This document shows, piece after piece, positions 4,464-8,778 of a stretch of DNA of 8,778 nucleotides. Made by a program: the position numbers and the translations under genes. This DNA comes from JAVBLT01 sp031553315 (lineage in GTDB: Bacteria > Verrucomicrobiota > Kiritimatiellia > RFP12 > DVOR01): the NCBI GenBank assembly GCA_031553315.1, contig JAVBLT010000042.1, positions 1-8,778 on the forward strand. The letters are read 5' to 3'. The first letter of the stretch is position 1. Each line of letters opens with the position of its first letter. The notes under the pieces were generated by a model. The model was given only the letters and a program-made list of their open reading frames with translations, made no database searches and had not been told where the DNA came from.

Positions 4464-6827
4464 ATGAGAAAGTCAACTTTACGTTCTTCGGTGGCGTCGA
4501 TCCTCGGCGGGTCGGCCGCCTTCAGCGCCTTCGCGGCGACTGAGCTGCCGCATCCCGCGCAGCCTTTCAAGGGTGAAATCAATCTGACGTGGAAAGATTC
4601 AAAACCCGATTTCCCCAAGCAGGTCCGGGCTCCGAAAGGCGCGCCCAACGTCTTGCTGATTATGACGGACGACGTGGGCCCCGGCGCCGCTTCCACCTTC
4701 GGCGGCCCTGTGCAGACGCCTACATTCACCGCGCTGGCTCATGCGGGTCTGCGCTACAACCAGTTTCACACCACGGCGGTTTCGTCGGCCACGCGGGCGG
4801 CGCTTTTGACCGGGCGCAACCACCATGTGGCGCACACGGGGCTGATCATGGAGGCGGGCTGCGGTTACCCGGGCTACGACACGCTGCTGGGCCGCGACAC
4901 GGCGACCGTGGCCGAGGTGCTCCGCCAAAACGGCTACAGCACCGCCTGGTTCGGCAAGAACCACAATGTGCCTGATTTCGAGACGGATCTTCGCACGGGG
5001 CCCTTCGAGCGCTGGCCGCTGTGGCTGGGGTTTGAAAAGTTTTACGGGTTCATCGGGGCGGAGTCGAGCCAATATGTGCCGGCGATGTACGACGGTATCA
5101 CCCCGGTCGACCCCTATGTCGGCAAAAAGGATTACACGCTGAACCAGGATCTGGCCGATCACGCCATCCGCTGGATCAAGGAGCAGAAATCGATCGCGCC
5201 CGACAAGCCTTTCTTTGCCTATTACGTGCCCGGCGCCACGCACGCGCCCCATCAGGTGCCCAAGCAGTGGTCCGATAAGTATAAGGGCAAATTCGACAAG
5301 GGGTGGGACGCTGTGCGTGAAGACACGCTGGCTCAGGCCATTCGCCTGGGCGTGATCCCTTCGGGCACGAAGCTGACCGCCCGCGCCAAAGACATCCCCG
5401 CATGGGATTCGCTCTCCGCCGCCGAAAAGAAGGTCTACGCCCGCATGATGGAGATCTACGCCGGTTTCCTGGAGCAGACCGACCATGAAATCGGCCGCGT
5501 GATCGACGCGGTGCGCGAGATCGGCGAGTTTAACAATACCATCGTGATTTACATTCAGGGCGACAACGGGGCCAGCGGCGAAGGCGCCCTGACGGGGTCG
5601 CTCAATGAAAACGTCTTCTTCAACGCCCAGATCGAGACGGTTGAGGACGTGATCAAGGGGATCGACCGGCTCGGCACCAACGATGCCTACAACCACTACC
5701 CCGCCGGCTGGGCTCTGGCCATGGGTTCGCCCTTCCAATGGATGAAGCAGGTCGCCTCCCACTACGGCGGCACCCGCAACAACATGGTCGTTTCCTGGCC
5801 GAAGGGGATTAAGGAAAAGGGCGGCCTGCGCACCCAGTGGCACCATATTATCGACGTGATGCCCACGCTCCTCGAAGCCGCCGGAATCGAAATGCCCTGG
5901 AAGGTCAACGGCGCGGAGCAGAAGCCTCTCGAAGGCGCCAGCATGATCTATTCCTTCAACAACGCGAAGGCTCCCACCGCCCGCCAGACCCAGTATTTCG
6001 AAGTGCTGGGCTTCCACGGGATCTATCACAACGGCTGGGTCGCCGCGGCCACGCCCTCGGCGCTGCCCTGGATGATCGGCAAGTTCGACGGCCCCACCAC
6101 CGCCGGCGAATGGGAGCTCTACCATGTGGAGAAGGATTTCTCGGAGGCGGAAAACGTCGCCGCGAAATACCCCGAAAAGCTGGAAGAGCTCAAGACGCTG
6201 TTCCACATCGAGGCGGCCCGCAACAACGTCTACCCGCTTTTCATCAGCGACACGGTCAACATGGTTGTCAGCACCTCCAACCGGGTCGACCCGACCGGCG
6301 GCCGCTCCCGGTTCACTTACTGGACGGATGTCACCCGTGTGCCCGAGGCCAACGGCCCCGACTTCAAGAACACCTCGTTCACCATTGAAGCCGATCTGAC
6401 CTTCCCCGAAGGCGCCACCCCCAACGGTATGATTTTCACGCTCGGCGGCCGTTTTGCCGGCTTCGGGCTGTGGATCGACCAGGGCAAGCCGGTCTTTGGC
6501 TATGCCAACCCCAAAGCGGAAGACTATGTGGAAATTGTCTCCGCCGATACGATGGCCGCCGGCCGCCATACGGTCAGGCTCACCTTCCGGTCCGATTTCG
6601 AAAAGACCCGCAAACCCGGCTCCGGCGGTGAAGCCACGATTGATATCGATGGCAAAAAAGTGGCTCAGGGGCGTGTCGCCAAGACGATTCCCTTCCGCTT
6701 CACGCTCACGGAGTATATGGACGTGGGCCAGGATTACGGCACCACGATCAGCCCCTCCTACGAAGTGCCCTTCAAGCTCAACGGCACGGTCAACAAGGTG
6801 ACGGTCGATACCAAACCCAAGCTGTAG
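4464..6827 (+). CDS. Exported arylsulfatase, serine-type FGly motif
   Basis: The enzyme hydrolyses sulfate esters using a formylglycine residue. Its 787 residues fit the long arylsulfatase type (S1 family, like the mycobacterial AtsA group). A signal peptide covers about residues 1-25 (cleavage after SAFA), so it acts in the periplasm or outside. Metal-binding TDD is at 68-70. The maturation motif is Ser107-Ser-Ala-Thr-Arg111, followed by AALLTGRNHH. Relatives usually read CSPTR, so the modified residue would be a serine here. Other expected active-site residues are Lys165 (FGKNH), His260 and His263 (THAPH), Asp367-Asn368 (GDNGA) and Lys428. Residues about 605-787 form a beta-rich C-terminal domain typical of this group. 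The start has AAGGAG seven bases upstream. The maturing enzyme is the convergent neighbour. The substrate cannot be read from sequence; sulfated glycans or aryl sulfates are candidates. Confidence 0.93.
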   Translation: MRKSTLRSSVASILGGSAAFSAFAATELPHPAQPFKGEINLTWKDSKPDFPKQVRAPKGAPNVLLIMTDDVGPGAASTFGGPVQTPTFTALAHAGLRYNQFHTTAVSSATRAALLTGRNHHVAHTGLIMEAGCGYPGYDTLLGRDTATVAEVLRQNGYSTAWFGKNHNVPDFETDLRTGPFERWPLWLGFEKFYGFIGAESSQYVPAMYDGITPVDPYVGKKDYTLNQDLADHAIRWIKEQKSIAPDKPFFAYYVPGATHAPHQVPKQWSDKYKGKFDKGWDAVREDTLAQAIRLGVIPSGTKLTARAKDIPAWDSLSAAEKKVYARMMEIYAGFLEQTDHEIGRVIDAVREIGEFNNTIVIYIQGDNGASGEGALTGSLNENVFFNAQIETVEDVIKGIDRLGTNDAYNHYPAGWALAMGSPFQWMKQVASHYGGTRNNMVVSWPKGIKEKGGLRTQWHHIIDVMPTLLEAAGIEMPWKVNGAEQKPLEGASMIYSFNNAKAPTARQTQYFEVLGFHGIYHNGWVAAATPSALPWMIGKFDGPTTAGEWELYHVEKDFSEAENVAAKYPEKLEELKTLFHIEAARNNVYPLFISDTVNMVVSTSNRVDPTGGRSRFTYWTDVTRVPEANGPDFKNTSFTIEADLTFPEGATPNGMIFTLGGRFAGFGLWIDQGKPVFGYANPKAEDYVEIVSADTMAAGRHTVRLTFRSDFEKTRKPGSGGEATIDIDGKKVAQGRVAKTIPFRFTLTEYMDVGQDYGTTISPSYEVPFKLNGTVNKVTVDTKPKL

Positions 6828-6833
6828 GTTCAT

Positions 6834-6868
6834 AAAAAAAGGCGGCCCCGCAAGAGGCCGCCTTTTTT
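6834..6868. terminator. Bidirectional intrinsic terminator between sulfatase and maturase
   Basis: A perfect stem GGCGGCC/GGCCGCC with an 8-base loop is flanked by seven A residues on the left and six T residues on the right, so it terminates in both directions. It starts 6 bases after the sulfatase stop, and its T run overlaps the TAA of the convergent maturase (6867-6869). Confidence 0.92.
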
Positions 6869-8090
6869 ATTTTCCGCCGAGGAAGAGCGGCTTGTCGATG
6901 GCATCCATCACGAGGGCGGGGGGGTAGCCGTTGAGGAGCAGGGTTTCCATGGCGTGCATGTAGCGGGGAATGTGGGCGAAGAATTTCGCGTAGCCCGGGC
7001 AGAGGTAGTGTTGGCCGCCCGCGCCGAAGCGCTGTTTGGGGCAGCCGCCGAAGCAGAGCTGGAGCCAGGGGCAGGCGCGGCATTGGGCGGTGAGGTTTTT
7101 TTCTTTGCCTTCGCCGAGGGCGCGGGCGATCGGGGAGGCGGCCATCGCGGCGAGTGAATCGGTCAGGACTGAGCCGAGGCGGTATTCGGGGTAAGCGGCG
7201 TGATCGCAGGCGTAGACGGCGCCGTCGCGCTCCACAATGAGGCAGCGGCCGCATTGGCGGGCGTGGGTGCAGGCGGGGGAGGGGTTGCCGACCCATTGGG
7301 CGAGGGCGGCTTCAAAGGTGTTGATGAAGATGGAGCCCACGTCGTGCCGGATCCATTCGTCGAAAACGGCAATGAGGAAGTCGCCGTAGGCCTCGGGGAT
7401 CACCGAGAAGCCGGTCACAGGGGTTTCTTCCGAGGGAAAGCCGGCGAGGCGCTGGCCGCGGGCGGCTTCGCCGGCGCCGGGGAGGCGCTCGACAAGGGGT
7501 GTGAACTGGATGAACTCGGCGCCGGTTTCCTTGAAAAACCGGTAAATTTCAAGCGGGGTCTCACAGCTTTGGCGGGTCACGCAGGCGAGAATATTGACTG
7601 GAACGCCATGCTTTTTGAGCAGCAAGAAGGCGCGCATCGCCTCATCAAACGAGCCGGAGCCGTCGGCATGCGTGCGGTAGCGGTCGTGGATGGCTTTGGG
7701 GCCGTCGAGGCTGAGGCCCGCGGAAAAGGCGTGGGCTTTGAGAAAGCGGCACCAGGCGTCGTCGATGAGCGTGCCGTTGGTTTGGAGTGTGTTGAGGATT
7801 TTTTTGCCGCGCGCGTGTTTTTTCTGGAGGCGGATCGCCTTTTCGAAGAAGGGGATGCCGCAGAGGAGCGGTTCGCCGCCGTGCCAGACGAACTCGGTTT
7901 CGGGCGCGGGGTCGGCGGCGATGTATGCGCGGATATAGGCCTCGAGCACCTCATCGGGCATCGCGGCCTGGCCGTGGCCGAGGAGCGTGCCTTTTTCAAG
8001 GTAGAAGCAGTAGGGGCAGGCGAGGTTGCACGCCGCGCCGACCGGCTTGGCCATGACATGAAGACCTTGGGGAATTTGGATTTCAGGCAT
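6867..8090 (-). CDS. Anaerobic sulfatase-maturing enzyme (anSME), radical SAM/SPASM
   Basis: This enzyme oxidises a Cys or Ser in the sulfatase motif to formylglycine without oxygen, using S-adenosylmethionine and three [4Fe-4S] clusters, in the cytoplasm before export. Its 407 residues carry the radical SAM triad CNLACPYC (Cys21, 25, 28), WHGGEP (69-74), QTNGTL and SLDG. A complete SPASM-type C-terminus has Cys274, 280 and 295, then Cys337, 340, 346 and 350 (CRACPWLQLCFGGC), and Cys364. These spacings match the two auxiliary clusters I know from the Clostridium perfringens enzyme. Asp296 right after Cys295 corresponds to its proposed catalytic base. The start at 8090 has AGAGGA seven bases upstream, overlapping the stop of the gene before it, so the two form an operon. 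The convergent sulfatase is the obvious substrate, though one such enzyme usually serves many sulfatases. Confidence 0.93.
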   Translation of the reverse strand: MPEIQIPQGLHVMAKPVGAACNLACPYCFYLEKGTLLGHGQAAMPDEVLEAYIRAYIAADPAPETEFVWHGGEPLLCGIPFFEKAIRLQKKHARGKKILNTLQTNGTLIDDAWCRFLKAHAFSAGLSLDGPKAIHDRYRTHADGSGSFDEAMRAFLLLKKHGVPVNILACVTRQSCETPLEIYRFFKETGAEFIQFTPLVERLPGAGEAARGQRLAGFPSEETPVTGFSVIPEAYGDFLIAVFDEWIRHDVGSIFINTFEAALAQWVGNPSPACTHARQCGRCLIVERDGAVYACDHAAYPEYRLGSVLTDSLAAMAASPIARALGEGKEKNLTAQCRACPWLQLCFGGCPKQRFGAGGQHYLCPGYAKFFAHIPRYMHAMETLLLNGYPPALVMDAIDKPLFLGGK

Positions 8091-8100
8091 AAGGCGTCCT

Positions 8101-8508
8101 CTACTCGTCGGAGGTGAACCGGCGGCCGGCTTTCTTTTGGGCGTGGCGGGCTTTGTCGTCGAGCATGCGGTTTTTTTGGCGGCGGGAGCGGCGGCGCTTT
8201 TGGCGGCGGGTTTTTTCGGCTTCCTGCTGCCGCGCGCTTTGCTCGCCTTCCATGGTTTCGATCATCTGCGTGGCGAGTTCGCGCCGGGCCATCCAGCGGT
8301 TGTTTTCGCGTGAACGCGTGGCCTGGCATTTCACGGTTTTACCGGTCGGCTTGTGGATCAACCGCACGGCGGAGGCGGTCTTGTTGATTTTCTGGCCGCC
8401 GCTTCCGGAACCGAGAATAAACTGTTCTTCAAGGTCGGCCTCGGTGAGGCCGGCCCGCGCCATGAGGGCTTGAATTTTGGTGATGGTTTCGGGGGAAAGA
8501 GGGGCCAT
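8101..8508 (-). CDS. GGQ-domain release-factor-like ribosome rescue protein
   Basis: This 135-residue protein has only the catalytic domain of class I release factors. GSGSGGQKINKT places GGQ at 37-39, and it lacks a codon-recognition domain. After KPTGKTVKCQATRSRENNR it ends in a strongly basic tail (about 94-130, with runs such as RRQKRRRSRRQK). Such proteins, including ArfB (YaeJ) and mitochondrial C12orf65/MTRFR, hydrolyse peptidyl-tRNA on stalled ribosomes; in ArfB the tail sits in the empty mRNA channel. The TRSRENNR segment recalls C12orf65 more than ArfB. I prefer ATG 8508 over GTG 8517, because GGAG lies eight bases upstream of the ATG and directly against the GTG. It is the promoter-proximal gene of an operon with the sulfatase maturase, ten bases apart. 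Confidence 0.88.
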   Translation of the reverse strand: MAPLSPETITKIQALMARAGLTEADLEEQFILGSGSGGQKINKTASAVRLIHKPTGKTVKCQATRSRENNRWMARRELATQMIETMEGEQSARQQEAEKTRRQKRRRSRRQKNRMLDDKARHAQKKAGRRFTSDE

Positions 8509-8547
8509 TGCTTGCACTCCGCCAAAAAAAGATTGATGATGGGGTTC

Positions 8548-8576
8548 ATTCTATCACCTTTTCCCGCCGGATTCAA
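8548..8576 (-). promoter_or_regulatory. Sigma70-type promoter for the rescue factor/maturase operon
   Basis: On the minus strand TTGAAT (8571-8576) and TAGAAT (8548-8553) are separated by exactly 17 bases. Each is close to the TTGACA and TATAAT consensus. Transcription would start near 8541, giving a leader of about 33 bases ahead of the ATG at 8508. There is no other good candidate in this gap. Confidence 0.6.
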
Positions 8577-8596
8577 CATCATCGTTTTCAAACGCA

Positions 8597-8778
8597 ATAC
8601 TTTGGAAAATGGACAGATTTTTGAGTTGAGGGAAATAAGAATTTATCCGTAAATAATTCCGGTTTTTCGAAAAGTGATGATTGCGGCTGCAAAATGCAAC
8701 AGTGCGAGATAGGATTGTGTTTGCTTCTCATAACGGACGTGAATTTTTCGAAACCGATTGAACCACGAGTGACTGACC
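8597..8778 (-). mobile_element. End of an IS5-like insertion sequence, boundary approximate
   Basis: The transposase end implies that the element's terminal inverted repeat lies between its stop codon (8643) and the operon promoter (8576). The start given here is a guess. I cannot fix the inverted repeat or the target duplication, because the other end of the element is outside the window. Confidence 0.45.
8643..8778 (-). CDS. IS5-family transposase, C-terminal end (5' part outside window)
   Basis: The minus-strand frame runs in from the window edge to TAA at 8643-8645 and encodes about 44 residues: SHSWFNRFRKIHVRYEK, then a leucine/alanine-rich segment LALLHFAAAIITFRK and a short end. The SHSWFNRFRK...VRYEK pattern is the well-known end of IS5-type DDE transposases, lying just after the catalytic Glu, which is outside the window. 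The segment is AT-rich compared with the neighbouring genes. Whether the element is complete cannot be judged from here. Confidence 0.85.
   Translation of the reverse strand, partial: VSHSWFNRFRKIHVRYEKQTQSYLALLHFAAAIITFRKTGIIYG

Noticed and set aside
4599..6833. 744-codon minus-strand ORF opposite the sulfatase
   Set aside because: Low-complexity antisense shadow with no recognisable motif. The sulfatase frame carries all the family signatures.
7200..8117. 305-codon plus-strand ORF opposite the maturase
   Set aside because: Gly/Ala/Val/Glu-rich shadow. The maturase on the minus strand has all its cluster cysteines.
8509..8517. GTG start at 8517 for the rescue factor
   Set aside because: GGAG directly abuts the GTG but is ideally spaced for ATG 8508.
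1..8778. CRISPR array, tRNA or rRNA
   Set aside because: No regularly spaced repeats and no tRNA cloverleaf or rRNA signature were noticed on either strand by eye.

Overview
The window looks like part of the chromosome of an anaerobic bacterium of the PVC superphylum. A Kiritimatiellota or Lentisphaerota relative is my best guess. This rests on three things: an rpmE-prfA gene pair, a large exported sulfatase with a serine-type maturation motif beside an oxygen-independent (radical SAM) sulfatase-maturing enzyme, and a lipoprotein/esterase gene style that I associate with those groups. The phylum call is inference. The anaerobic lifestyle is better supported.

Positions 1-2807 (+ strand) hold a tightly overlapping accessory cassette: the 3' end of a lipoprotein-type gene, a small ORF, a secreted-type alpha/beta hydrolase with an AHSLGN nucleophile elbow, and a second lipoprotein homologous to the first. 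The start of the hydrolase and the end of the second lipoprotein are each split across two reading frames. The cassette is therefore either decaying or carries two sequence errors. Its base composition is visibly more AT-rich than that of the rest of the window.

Positions 2848-4223 (- strand) hold the housekeeping pair rpmE (ribosomal protein bL31) and prfA (release factor 1). An intrinsic terminator lies in the gap between them, just before the prfA start.

Positions 4224-4463 are a divergent regulatory gap. It contains the putative rpmE promoter, a 9-bp perfect dyad around an extended -10 box for the sulfatase, and a structured sulfatase leader. The 787-aa sulfatase (4464-6827, +) faces the sulfatase-maturing enzyme (6867-8090, -), and the two share one bidirectional terminator. 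The maturase is the second gene of a two-gene operon behind a short GGQ-domain ribosome-rescue-type factor (8101-8508, -), which has a good sigma70-like promoter at 8548-8576.

The window ends (8643-8778, -) in the C-terminal part of an IS5-family transposase. No tRNA, rRNA or CRISPR array was seen. No gene-free stretch exceeds 300 bases.
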